A stretch of 64,000 bases of DNA, from NCBI GenBank assembly GCA_026393835.1, contig JAPKZK010000136.1, positions 54,218 to 118,217 on the forward strand. The letters are read 5' to 3'. The stretch is from Candidatus Aminicenantota bacterium (GTDB lineage: Bacteria; Acidobacteriota; Aminicenantia; UBA2199). Position 1 is the stretch's first letter. The number at the start of each line of letters is the position of its first letter. The position numbers and the translations under genes were made by a program. Below the pieces are notes generated by a model. The model did not search any database. It was not told the DNA's origin and saw nothing but the letters and a program-made list of their open reading frames with translations. Positions 17,164-25,708 of this stretch are shown piece by piece.

Positions 17164-19510
17164 AAAGGCCATTGCTCTTGTTGTGATTGCGGCGTTTGCC
17201 TTGCAAATGCATATCCCGTTACACCCCCAGGTGGAAGCCGAAATCGTCAAACAATTTCAACGGGCCAAAACCTGGTATTTAAATGGAAAATATGACGATG
17301 CCCGGATGCGCATCGAACGGGTTATCGATATTATCAATGAAAAAAACACCTATAGGAAAGATATCCTGGGGATGTGTTACTTACTGTTGGGCGCCATCGC
17401 CGAAAAACAAAATAAACCGCTTCCGGCCCAGGAGAATTATCTCAAGGCCAGGGGAGTATACGGCATTACCCTGGTGGACGGCGTGGACCTGGAAGGCCTT
17501 TCGCTTTACAAGATAATGGTAAAAGGCGAGCCGCCGCCATCTTCGTCTTCCCGGGATGGGAAAATCGAGAAAGAAGGCGCAAAGAAAAAAAAGAAATTCC
17601 CCTGGTTGTTGGCAGTGGGGGCCGTCGTGGTGGTGGGGGCGCTGGTCTATTTTCTCCTGCTCAAACCCCGTAAGAAATTCACCCTGACAGTAGTCAGGGG
17701 GGAGGGCGTCCTGGGCGATCCCCAGGGTAATACCTACAGATACAAGAAAGGGGCTATGGTCGCGTACAATTACACTCCGGCGCCGGGATATTCCGGCCTG
17801 GCGGTAACATTGGACGGGAATGCCGCACTGGATTCCGGCGCTGTCAAAATGGATAAAGATCACATATTGGCAGCCTCGTCCAGTCTTAATGTAGTGACTA
17901 TGGTCACGGACAGGAAAATAGTGGAAATCCCCGAAGGGAAAAGTATCGCCTTTAATGTAAAGCTTTCCGCCCAGCCGCAGTCAAATGTAAATGTAACGGT
18001 CAGCCGCGCCGGTGGCGACCAGGACATCCAGGTGGTTAACGGGGGGGTGCTCTTTAATACCTCCAATTGGGCTACCTATCAGCCCGTTATTTTACAGGCC
18101 GGCGAAGATGAAGATGTCGTCGATGGAGAAGCCACCATCCGGCTTAGCGCCGATGGCGCCCCCAACGTTTATATTACGGCCCAGGAAAAGGACAACGACC
18201 ACCCCACGGTTTCCATCGTCGAGCCCGGCGATAGAGATACGGTAAAAGGAGAAGTGACGATTACCGCCGAAGCTTCGACGGCGGAAAAGATTATTAACCG
18301 CGTTGAATTTTATATCGATGGGAAAAAAGAAGCAATCGATATCGCCGCGCCTTATAGTTACACCTGGGATACCGCCGCCGTCTCGGACGGTCAGCATAAA
18401 ATAAAGGCTATCGCCTATGATTCGGGCAATTACACTGGGAATCATGAAATTCTCGTAAACGTGAAAAACCGGTACACCCTTTCGGTAACCAAAGGGAATG
18501 GCGTCGATGGCGCCCCGGATACCGGTTCCGCCTCTTATGTGGACGGTGAAACCGTGACTTATAATTACATACTGCTGACCGGGTACAATAATTTGGTGGT
18601 TTTAGTCGATGGCGCGGAGGCGGCAGCGTCCGGAAGCATTACCATGGACAGGGACCATGAATTGAGCGCCCTGGCCGATCCGGCCCTGTATTCCCTGACG
18701 GTGGAAATGGGCGACGGGGTTTTGGGATTTCCGGATGGAACCAGGAGATATACCGAAGGTAAATCGGTTTCTTATTTTTACAGGCTGCAGGAAGGATATT
18801 TCGATCTGCTGGTTAAACTGGATGGCAACCAGGTGGAAAACCCAGGTACGGTTACGATGGATGGAAATCACACCCTGGTAGTGGAAGCAAAAGTGGGTTT
18901 TGAAACAGATACGGACGAGGTAGTTATTTGCGAGGGCAAGACCAAACGCTTTGGAGTTAAACTGTCGGCGCAGCCGGAGAACCCGGTGACCGCGTCGGTT
19001 CGTTGGATACACGGCGATACCGATATCGGTGTGGATTCCGGGGCAAGTTTAACCTTTACTCGCTCTGACTGGGATGTTTTCCAATATGTGACGCTGCACG
19101 CCGCTGAAGATACGGACACCGATGTTGGTCAAGCGGCCATCGTTGTCGAGGCGCCGGGTTTAACTTCGTGGACTATTGTGGCTAAAGAACACGATACCAC
19201 CCAGGACCCACGTCCTGAGATATCGATATCCGGGGTCAGCGATGGGCAGATGATTTATGGCGCAGTGGTTATCGTGGCCGAGGTCAATGATGATGACGGC
19301 GCCCCCAATAGAGTCGAATTTTACATCGACGGCGAATTAAAAGAAACAAAAGAAACCGGTACCGGCGCAAGTTATAAATATGAATGGAATACCGCGGGAG
19401 TTGCCCTGGGAGAGCATAAAATAAAGATCATCGCCTATGATATGTGCGACCAGCCCGGGGAAAAAGAGATAACTGTAATTGTGGGAAATTCCCCATCTGC
19501 CGCGAATTAA
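17138..19510 (+). CDS. Exported repeat protein with InlB-like, Calx-beta-like and Ig-like modules
   Basis: 790 residues. A signal-like N-terminus (MKITTGGFKKAIALVVIAAF) leads into a short TPR-like region (about 35-130, VKQFQRAKTWYLNGKYDDAR). A KKKKKFPWLL stop and a transmembrane helix follow (about 165-185). The long C-terminus alternates three modules: beta-strand repeats of InlB type (GxGVxGxPxG...Y..GxxVxYxY, three copies), Calx-beta-like stretches (IPEGKSIAFNVKLSAQP, two copies) and Ig-like domains (NRVEFYIDGKKE...Y.W.T, two copies). The start overlaps the kinase gene by 26 nt, so the two are probably co-translated. It is plausibly an envelope adhesin or sensor partner of the kinase. Confidence 0.78.
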   Translation: MKITTGGFKKAIALVVIAAFALQMHIPLHPQVEAEIVKQFQRAKTWYLNGKYDDARMRIERVIDIINEKNTYRKDILGMCYLLLGAIAEKQNKPLPAQENYLKARGVYGITLVDGVDLEGLSLYKIMVKGEPPPSSSSRDGKIEKEGAKKKKKFPWLLAVGAVVVVGALVYFLLLKPRKKFTLTVVRGEGVLGDPQGNTYRYKKGAMVAYNYTPAPGYSGLAVTLDGNAALDSGAVKMDKDHILAASSSLNVVTMVTDRKIVEIPEGKSIAFNVKLSAQPQSNVNVTVSRAGGDQDIQVVNGGVLFNTSNWATYQPVILQAGEDEDVVDGEATIRLSADGAPNVYITAQEKDNDHPTVSIVEPGDRDTVKGEVTITAEASTAEKIINRVEFYIDGKKEAIDIAAPYSYTWDTAAVSDGQHKIKAIAYDSGNYTGNHEILVNVKNRYTLSVTKGNGVDGAPDTGSASYVDGETVTYNYILLTGYNNLVVLVDGAEAAASGSITMDRDHELSALADPALYSLTVEMGDGVLGFPDGTRRYTEGKSVSYFYRLQEGYFDLLVKLDGNQVENPGTVTMDGNHTLVVEAKVGFETDTDEVVICEGKTKRFGVKLSAQPENPVTASVRWIHGDTDIGVDSGASLTFTRSDWDVFQYVTLHAAEDTDTDVGQAAIVVEAPGLTSWTIVAKEHDTTQDPRPEISISGVSDGQMIYGAVVIVAEVNDDDGAPNRVEFYIDGELKETKETGTGASYKYEWNTAGVALGEHKIKIIAYDMCDQPGEKEITVIVGNSPSAAN

Positions 19511-19598
19511 AAAATTAAAATATAAATAAGTAAGCCCACGGAACACGGAACACAGAATCCGCGGCGTATCCCGTGGGCGCGTTAAAGGGAGGAGAAAA

Positions 19599-20852
19599 AT
19601 GGTACATCAGTCAAAAAACTTAAAAAAATGGATTGCAAGCTTCGTTATTGCGGTGTTTTGCTTGCAAATGAACCTCATGTCATGCCCCCAGCGGGAAGAT
19701 GATATCGTAAAACAATTCCAAAAAGCGAAAAACATGTTCCTGAGCGGAGAGTATCTCGATTCAAAGAAGCGAATCGAGGTGATCATCGATATTATCGATG
19801 AAAAGCGGGTAGAGATGAAAACTGTTTTAGGGAAATGCTATTTACTCCTGGGGGCCATATATGAGAGAGAAAATAACCCTCAACTGGCGGAAGAGAATTA
19901 TCGCAAGGCCAGGGAGATTTATGAGACAATTTTTTTAGAGGACGTGGAGATGAAAGACCTTCCCATATATCAGAAAATAAAAAAAGGTGAAGGGCTTTCG
20001 CTTTCTGCCGCGGCCGGGAAAATCGAGCAAGTGGTGGTCAAGCGAAAAAAGAAGTTCCCCTGGCTTTTGGTTGCCGGCGGCGCTGTTGTGGCAGTGGGAG
20101 TTACGTTAATCCTTCTATTAACCAAAAAGAAATCTCATTACGATACGGATGTTCTCGGTATTAAGTGGATAGACATTCCCAAAGGAGAGTTCCGGATGGG
20201 AGATAATTTTAATGATGGTGAGGGTGATTCAGACGAACTGCCGGTACATACAGTTTACCTGGATGCTTATAAAATTTCCAGGTATGAAGTAACATTTCAG
20301 CAGTACGATACATTCTGTGAAGCAACTGACCGAAATAAGCCGAATGATAACCGTTTTGGTAGGGGGGATCACCCGGTAATCTATGTTACCTGGGATGACG
20401 CCAAAGCATTTTGCGACTGGTTATCCGGGGAGACGGGGAAAAACATTCATTTACCCACTGAAGCGCAATGGGAAAAAGCGGCCAGGGGAACCGACCAGGG
20501 AAAATATCCCTGGGGAAATGCCACCCCTACTTGTAATCTTACAAATTATGATCCTTGCTTAAAGCACACCATGCCCGTGGGTTCCTATCCCGGCGGTGTA
20601 TCGCCTTATGGCGTGCATGATATGGCGGGAAATGTATATGAATGGTGTTCCGACTGGTACGATGCGGGGTATTATGTCGTATCCCAGAAAGACAATCCTA
20701 CCGGACCTCCCACTGGGGAAAAGCATGTAATTAGGGGCGGTGGATATCTTAGTTATGCCGATAAATTACGCTGCAGCCATCGTACTTTTTACCCTACCCC
20801 CAATGCTCCCAGGATCCATGTTCATTTAGGTTTCCGCATCTGTTGGGATTGA
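19599..20852 (+). CDS. Exported FGE-sulfatase (SUMF1-like) domain protein
   Basis: 417 residues. The N-terminal about 170 residues (signal, DDIVKQFQKAKNMFLSGEYL TPR-like helices, KRKKKFPWLLV and a transmembrane helix) closely match the start of the preceding protein, so the two are paralogous modules. The C-terminal FGE-like domain (about 190-415) has IPKGEFRMGDNFNDGEGDSD, YKISRYEVTFQQY, HLPTEAQWEKAARG, YPWGN, VHDMAGNVYEWCSDWY, RGGGY and GFRIC. A cysteine near the end of each half is present, but catalytic Cys-pair assignment is uncertain. It is placed directly after the kinase operon and has its own GGAGG site. Confidence 0.85.
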   Translation: MVHQSKNLKKWIASFVIAVFCLQMNLMSCPQREDDIVKQFQKAKNMFLSGEYLDSKKRIEVIIDIIDEKRVEMKTVLGKCYLLLGAIYERENNPQLAEENYRKAREIYETIFLEDVEMKDLPIYQKIKKGEGLSLSAAAGKIEQVVVKRKKKFPWLLVAGGAVVAVGVTLILLLTKKKSHYDTDVLGIKWIDIPKGEFRMGDNFNDGEGDSDELPVHTVYLDAYKISRYEVTFQQYDTFCEATDRNKPNDNRFGRGDHPVIYVTWDDAKAFCDWLSGETGKNIHLPTEAQWEKAARGTDQGKYPWGNATPTCNLTNYDPCLKHTMPVGSYPGGVSPYGVHDMAGNVYEWCSDWYDAGYYVVSQKDNPTGPPTGEKHVIRGGGYLSYADKLRCSHRTFYPTPNAPRIHVHLGFRICWD

Positions 20853-20916
20853 GGAGATAAGGTAGGCCCACAGAACACGCTATAGATACGAAAATAAAGC
20901 ACGAAATCTTTTTTTT

Positions 20917-21321
20917 CTGGTAACCCCCCATTTTTTCAACGGGCGAGGTAATAAAAATATTTAACTATGCAGAGTTAGGGCAATTTTTTGCCGTTCATAC
21001 GATCATTTTAGCTATCCGTACCCAATGGGAAGATGTTTTTCTGTAATGGGAATGTATTTTTCAGTAATGGGAAGGTATTTTTTGCTAATGGGAAGATATA
21101 TGAATACCTATGGGAAGATGTTTTTTAGTGATGGGAAGATAGTTTCCTGTAATGGGAAGATATTTTGTAGGCGTAAGAATGTGGTTCCCGGTGTGAAAAA
21201 TAGCAAAAAATGACGATCGATCGCGAAAATTCCCTAAATTTACTTCTCGATGAAGCGTTTGAAATGTTTATTTCTGAAAGGTTTTGTAATAAAAGGGAGA
21301 AAAAAAATGGGGGGTTACTAG
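20917..21321. mobile_element. Small non-coding element bounded by perfect inverted repeats (MITE-like)
   Basis: GTAACCCCCCATTTTTT at 20920-20936 has an exact inverted copy at 21302-21318. With one mismatch the match extends to 20 bp. The 400-bp interior has no gene and holds the 21-bp tandem array (21025-21172) and a GACGATCGATCGCGAAAA block also found near 23830. The size and terminal repeats resemble a miniature inverted-repeat element, but no clear target-site duplication is visible. Confidence 0.45.
21025..21172. repeat. 21-bp tandem array A, seven units
   Basis: Seven units begin ATGGGAAGATNTTTTT. Six are exactly 21 bp; the fourth is 22 bp and shifts the frame. The 62-residue reading frame through it (MGRCFSVMGMYFSV...) is a product of the periodicity and lacks a ribosome binding site, so it is not called a gene. 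Confidence 0.85.
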
Positions 21322-21392
21322 TTTTTTTCAGTTGTATGCCGGATCCCATCTAATGTGTAATAATGATGTTTTGAGATAATGGAGATATTGCC

Positions 21393-21920
21393 ATGCGTGT
21401 ATGGGATGTAAACCCAGGATACCTGAACCGACAAAGCCTGTTGGCCGAGCACCGTGAGATTCACGCGATTTTTTCCATTATTACAAAGGGCAAAAAAGGA
21501 TATTCACGGCAGTTTGATATTTTAAGAGGAAAGTATTCCGACCGCGAACAGGGACGTATTCCGCTGCCGGTTAATTGCCAACAATTATGGGCTCAGCATA
21601 AGTATTCGGTTATGGCCAGGGATCCGGGTTATTACAAGATTGTGGGGCCACTGGTATCTGCCAATGATAATAAGGAACTTTTTACCCGGTTAGCTGTGGA
21701 ATTCATCGAACTCCTGCTTAAACCGCCGCCCCAGGGTAGATTATTAAACGCCGTCCAACATATGTGGGGGTATATTTCTCCTTTTATTTCGCAGTCCGAA
21801 ACCAGGGCAGATTTACATTGGCTTATGGAAACCATTCGCCGCGCGTCTTTTACCCACCGGATTACCTATCTGATGCAATCCACCGCACTGAGCGACCTGG
21901 CCCTTTATACCGGCAAATAA
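21393..21920 (+). CDS. Pyrimidine-dimer glycosylase-like N-terminus fused to DUF1722
   Basis: 175 residues. The N-terminal MRVWDVNPGYLNRQSLLAEHREIHAI, with TKGKKGYSRQFD, matches the PF03013 (T4 endonuclease V-like) family. That family's LLxEHRElH helix carries the base-excision active site. The C-terminal about 110 residues (QLWAQHKYSVMARDPGYYKIVGPLV, KPPPQGRLLNAVQHMWGYIS) match DUF1722, known from YbgA-type proteins near photolyases. A role in UV or oxidative DNA repair is inferred. It stands alone between the inverted-repeat element and a hairpin terminator. Confidence 0.72.
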   Translation: MRVWDVNPGYLNRQSLLAEHREIHAIFSIITKGKKGYSRQFDILRGKYSDREQGRIPLPVNCQQLWAQHKYSVMARDPGYYKIVGPLVSANDNKELFTRLAVEFIELLLKPPPQGRLLNAVQHMWGYISPFISQSETRADLHWLMETIRRASFTHRITYLMQSTALSDLALYTGK

Positions 21921-21929
21921 CCTGATTCC

Positions 21930-21962
21930 CCGGATTACTAATCTAAATTAGAACTAATCCGG
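21930..21962 (+). terminator. Hairpin after the repair-like gene
   Basis: CCGGATTA (21930-21937) pairs with TAATCCGG (21955-21962), and CTAAT / ATTAG extend the stem inside. It starts 9 nt after the stop codon. No T-run follows, so termination efficiency is uncertain. Confidence 0.5.
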
Positions 21963-22062
21963 CTTAGGATATTCAAGACAAACGAGCTATCTGTTTTTAT
22001 ATTCATTGTTTATAAGATAATGAAAAGATTACCCAATGGCAAGGGTATGGGAGCGGAGTGAG

Positions 22063-22419
22063 CGTCTTTGGGTGCTGAGTAAGCGTAATGAGGTGATGAT
22101 TGAGCACCTTTGGGCGCCGAGTGAGCGTAATGTGGTGATGACCGGGCGTCTTTGGGTGACGAGTAAGCGTATTCGGGTGATAAATGAGCGTAATGAGGTG
22201 ATAGCCGGGCGCCTTTGGGTGCTGAGTAAGCGTATTCGGGTGCTGGGTGAGCGTAATATGGTGATGACCTGGCGCCTTTGGGTGACGAGTAAGCGTATTC
22301 GGGTGATGCGTGAGCGTAATAAGGTGATGACCGGGCGTCTTTGGGTAATGAGTAAGCGTATTCGGGTACTGAGTGAGCGTAATGTGGTGATAGCCAAGCA
22401 CCTTTGGGTGCGAATTAAG
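22063..22419. repeat. 21-bp tandem array B, seventeen units without indels
   Basis: Seventeen consecutive 21-bp units, each starting CGT, CGC or CAC. Three unit types alternate: CTTTGGGTG..GAGTAAG, ATTCGGGTG..GAG and AATGNGGTGATGACCGGG. The last four rounds form a 63-bp higher-order repeat; the first two rounds lack the second type. The plus strand is open from an ATG at 22036 to 22440 (134 codons, heptapeptides such as RLWVTSK-RIRVINE-RNEVIAG), but two minus-strand frames are open as well. No ribosome binding site or codon bias decides between them, so it is annotated as a repeat. Confidence 0.88.
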
Positions 22420-22618
22420 CAACTTTTTCAAGTGGTTTGAGATTTATAGATTATTGCTTATATTTTTTTCCCACAGGGACTGCTGTCAGCGACGAGCATG
22501 ACCTATCTCTTTATCGTCTCTTGAAATTTCTTTCTCTTTTGGCTATTATTTGACCTTAGTATTATTAAAAATGAAAACCCGTGAAAAATACGGGAAAGCA
22601 AAAACCGGAGAATTGATC

Positions 22619-23407
22619 ATGAAAGTAATGGACCTGTCAGAAAATCACGAAAAATTATATTGCATGTGCCTGGAAGATTGGTCGGACGATATTAAAGAAG
22701 CCGGAAAGCACAAAGAAACCTGGTATTCCAGGATGAAAGATAAAGGGCTGCGGGTGAAACTGGCCCTGGACGACCGGGATAATCCCGGCGGTATGATCCA
22801 GTACCTACCGATCGAATATTCATTCGCAGCAGGCGAGAACCTTTATTATATTCTCTGTATTTGGGTTCATGGCCATAAGCAAGGCCGGGGAAACTTCCAG
22901 GGCAAAGGTATGGGCGCCGCCCTCCTGCAAGCCGCCGAAACAGACGCCAGGGAAAGGGGGGCCAAAGGTTTAGTCGCCTGGGGTCTTTCATTGCCTTTTT
23001 TTATGCGGGCCTCCTGGTTTAAGAAACACGGTTACAAACCGGTGGATAGGATAGGGTTGCAGGTGCTGTTATGGAAACCATTTACCGATGATGCGGTCCC
23101 CCCCTGCTGGATAAGACCGAAAAAGAAACCGGGCAAAATCCCCCACCAGGTTACGGTAACCGTTTTCCTGGACGGTTGGTGCCCGGCACAGAGTCTTACC
23201 TATGAAAGGGCGAAGCGGGCGGCCGCCCTATTTGGGGATAAGGTGGTTTTCAAGGAAATTGATACTTTCGATAGGGAAACTTTCCTGGAATGGGGAATCA
23301 GCGATGGCCTTTACGTCGATGACAAAGCCATCCGAACCGGGCCGCCGCCTTCTTTCGAAAAGATCAGGAAGAAAATCGCCCGCTGGGTCAGTCGTTTAAA
23401 AGCATAA
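22619..23407 (+). CDS. GNAT N-acetyltransferase with C-terminal YoaP domain
   Basis: 262 residues. The acetyl-CoA-binding stretch QGKGMGAALLQAAETDARER (about residues 97-116) identifies the GNAT fold. The C-terminal about 80 residues (VTVFLDGWCPAQSLTYERAK, KEIDTFDRETFLEWG, GLYVDDKAIRTGPPPSFEKI) match the thioredoxin-like YoaP domain, with a single cysteine in WCP. The acceptor substrate is unknown. ATG at 22619 has CGGAG 8 nt upstream; an in-frame ATG at 22550 has none. Confidence 0.83.
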   Translation: MKVMDLSENHEKLYCMCLEDWSDDIKEAGKHKETWYSRMKDKGLRVKLALDDRDNPGGMIQYLPIEYSFAAGENLYYILCIWVHGHKQGRGNFQGKGMGAALLQAAETDARERGAKGLVAWGLSLPFFMRASWFKKHGYKPVDRIGLQVLLWKPFTDDAVPPCWIRPKKKPGKIPHQVTVTVFLDGWCPAQSLTYERAKRAAALFGDKVVFKEIDTFDRETFLEWGISDGLYVDDKAIRTGPPPSFEKIRKKIARWVSRLKA

Positions 23408-23410
23408 GGC

Positions 23411-23471
23411 AAAAGTTTTGTGAGGTCCAGGGGCAGTTTTTCATAAGAGCCCCTGGCTGCCGGAGGCATTT
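23411..23471 (+). repeat. GC-rich hairpin repeat, possible terminator
   Basis: GTCCAGGGGC, a T-rich loop and GCCCCTGG (CCAGGGGC 23427-23434 with GCCCCTGG 23449-23456) are followed by CTGCCGGAGGCATTTTTG. It lies directly after the acetyltransferase gene. A close relative with different stem bases that keep the pairing sits at about 58341-58401, so the structure rather than the sequence is conserved. The TTTTT tract favours a terminator role. Confidence 0.55.
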
Positions 23472-24065
23472 TTGTAAGAGCCTCAATTGACAATTAGCCT
23501 CCGGTAATGGTCGCGGATGGGCATTTTTTTGACTGTCCCGTAAAAATAAGATTTAGATGAGAAAACAATCGTGAAAAACAATTCGTTATCACGTTTTTCG
23601 ACAAAAAAATCGCATAAAAGACTCTGGCGCAATTTTTTTGTTTCGAAAAATCGTTCCAGAGACTCTGGAATAGATTTTCAAAAATGAAAAATCGCAAAAA
23701 AGACTTGGGTGCGATTTTTTTGTAAAAAAAAACCTTTCCGGAGACTATTTGATGAGTCTACGAGGTCAAAAAGTTATCCCAGACATTTTTTCGCGATGTT
23801 TTCTTGTGGAAAAATTAGCGCAGACACTTTTAGATGATCGATCGCGAAGAAAAAATGGCCTAAAAGATTTTTTGAGGTTTTTTTAAAGGAAAAAAACCCC
23901 TCCGTGGGTCTGGAAGAAATATTTCCGGGACGGGCCAATATATCTATTTTTCATGCCACTACTCTTTATGCTTTTGTACCATTTACCCAAAGTTCCGCCA
24001 TTGTACGATCTTGAATCAACTGCATATTGAAAGGTGATGATAGTTCGACCAAAGATTTAGGGAGT
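23472..24065. other. AT-rich gene-free stretch with degenerate repeats
   Basis: No gene is seen in about 590 bp. Two 34-bp near-copies lie at 23608-23641 and 23689-23722, each an AAATCGCA...GAC...GCGATTTTTTT type that can fold (ATCGCA with TGCGAT). A GATCGATCGCGAA block near 23832 matches one inside the element at 20917-21321. The stretch separates the acetyltransferase from the 3' end of the TIR operon and may hold that operon's terminator. Confidence 0.5.
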
Positions 24066-25025
24066 TTAGCAACGGTCCAGTAATTTTTTTATGGCTTTTG
24101 TATTGGGGTGGAGGTCGCCGTATAATTTTTTGAATATGTCATAGGCGGTTTGTAAATAGGGTTTGGCCTTTGCTTTATCTCCCAGGGATAAGTATGCCGC
24201 CCCCAGGTTATTCAATTCACTGGCCACGTTGGGATGCTCTTTGCCAAACACCGCCTCATCGATGGACAGCGCCTGCTCATAATAAGAAATGGCCTTGCGA
24301 TGGTCGCCCAGGGCTTGATGAGTCGAACCCAGGTTATTCAATCGAGTAGCCACATCCGGGTGCTTTTTTCCATATGCCTTCTCATCGATGGCCCGCGCTT
24401 TCTCAAAATAATCCAATGCCCGCCTATATTCTCCCAATGCATTATAAACCACTCCTACCATATTTAAATACTCTGCATTCCCCGGCGCCAGGCGGTCCGC
24501 TTCAAGATAAGCGGCCAGGGCTCGCAATTGGTCCTCGGGGCGCGCCGTCATTATCCGTTCAAGGTTTTCTCTTTCCGATTCGTACCTTGATGAAAATTTT
24601 GTTATTATAGAGACCAGTTTTGCCAGTTTATCTTCTATTTCATATGCATCTCCGGATGCCAGTGGTATGCCGTCCGCCGGGAATACTTCCATTTTGCTAA
24701 GCCAGGGAACCATTTTCCATGGACAGGGTCTAACAATGACCGGCAAGATTTTTAATCCTTTCTTTTTGCTGTATTCCAGGAGTGAAGGAATTTCTTTATT
24801 TCGGATAAAATTGGATGTAAGATAGTCGGCTGAAATCAAAAGGAGAACAGCGTCGGCTTCTTTTAAAGCTGCATCGAATTTTTTTAACCAGTCATCCCCA
24901 ATTTCAACCTGTCCAGTTTCCCAGGCTGAAATCACTGCTCCTGCGCCGAGCTTTTTTACCTGGGAAAGCAAACGATCCTTCCACTCTTCGTCTTGATGGC
25001 TGCAGCTTATAAAAATATTAATCAT
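24066..25025 (-). CDS. TIR domain protein with TPR repeats
   Basis: 319 residues. A TIR domain (about 1-135) opens MINIFISCSHQDEEWKDRLL, has the box-like AWETGQVEIGDDWL and LLISADYLTSNFIRN. It keeps a glutamate (E78, in RNKEIPSLLEY) at the position used by NAD-cleaving bacterial TIR proteins. The C-terminal half (about 165-319) is kinesin-light-chain-type TPR: ATRLNNLGSTHQALGDHRKA and similar units about 42 residues apart. The domain order suggests a TIR effector gated by a TPR interaction surface. It is the last gene of a three-gene operon and its ATG overlaps the HNH gene's stop by 4 nt. NADase activity is inferred from the family. Confidence 0.87.
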   Translation of the reverse strand: MINIFISCSHQDEEWKDRLLSQVKKLGAGAVISAWETGQVEIGDDWLKKFDAALKEADAVLLLISADYLTSNFIRNKEIPSLLEYSKKKGLKILPVIVRPCPWKMVPWLSKMEVFPADGIPLASGDAYEIEDKLAKLVSIITKFSSRYESERENLERIMTARPEDQLRALAAYLEADRLAPGNAEYLNMVGVVYNALGEYRRALDYFEKARAIDEKAYGKKHPDVATRLNNLGSTHQALGDHRKAISYYEQALSIDEAVFGKEHPNVASELNNLGAAYLSLGDKAKAKPYLQTAYDIFKKLYGDLHPNTKAIKKLLDRC

Positions 25026-25708
25026 GATAACCCTTTTATAGCGGAATTCTCAAGCATCATATCGATGATTTTTATTTCCAGCCCCTGGCGTTTTAACTCA
25101 TAGGCTATAAATGGCGCTCTTTTCTCAAGCGTTTCCAATAAAGGCGTCACAATAAAATCAGGGTATATTTTTATATATTGCTTGCATTGCTTGCAGTATT
25201 CCTCTAAAAATTTGGAGCGATAATTAATGTACCTGTTTTTTTCGTTTAATTTCAATCGATTAATTGTTGCATTAACTCTATCGGATATGGATGGAGGTAA
25301 GTTATCCCCGCAGCGAATCATCAATGATGGAAAATCCATGACAAACCATCCCTGTTCTACAAGGAAAGGGTCTATAACATCCTGGAAGTCAAGTTTTTCG
25401 GTATTCATCGACCTGGATGCCAACCTGAAATTATTCCAATCATATGCCAACGTTAACATTTCTCCTTTCAAGACTGCGATGGGGATAAAATGATCGACTG
25501 TAGCCGCATCCCGGGAATACCAGAGGGAGGAATACGCACATACTTCACCGTAGGATTGATATAAATCATCCAGGGCTGCTGTCCATAAATCTCTTTTGCG
25601 GATTTCTTGAATAGTCGGAGAAGGATTTTCTTTCAAAAATTTATCTGCTTTTTTTTTAACTAAGTCAAAAAAACTATCCGGTTCAGGTTGTTGTGTTACC
25701 CGGATCAT
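25022..25708 (-). CDS. HNH endonuclease, PtuB-like
   Basis: 228 residues. Residues 40-100 show an HNH core: GEVCAYSS, VDHFIPIAV (Asp72-His73) and YDWNNFRLASRSMN (Asn92/Asn93). PtuB-type relatives carry CxxC-like zinc cysteines around this core; only one cysteine (C57) is left here and CNxxK is replaced by MNTEK, so zinc binding may be lost. The C-terminal half is helical (NRYINYRSKFLEEYCKQCK). It overlaps both neighbours by 4 nt (ATGA), showing tight co-translation. Next to an ATPase with the hallmarks of PtuA it is best read as the nuclease subunit of a Septu-like defence complex. Confidence 0.8.
   Translation of the reverse strand: MIRVTQQPEPDSFFDLVKKKADKFLKENPSPTIQEIRKRDLWTAALDDLYQSYGEVCAYSSLWYSRDAATVDHFIPIAVLKGEMLTLAYDWNNFRLASRSMNTEKLDFQDVIDPFLVEQGWFVMDFPSLMIRCGDNLPPSISDRVNATINRLKLNEKNRYINYRSKFLEEYCKQCKQYIKIYPDFIVTPLLETLEKRAPFIAYELKRQGLEIKIIDMMLENSAIKGLS

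Noticed and set aside
22063..22419. CRISPR array in array B
   Set aside because: Units are contiguous 21-mers with no spacers.
22003..22431. Three overlapping long open frames, both strands, in array B
   Set aside because: A 21-bp period keeps any stop-free frame open; there is no ribosome binding site, promoter or codon bias to pick one.
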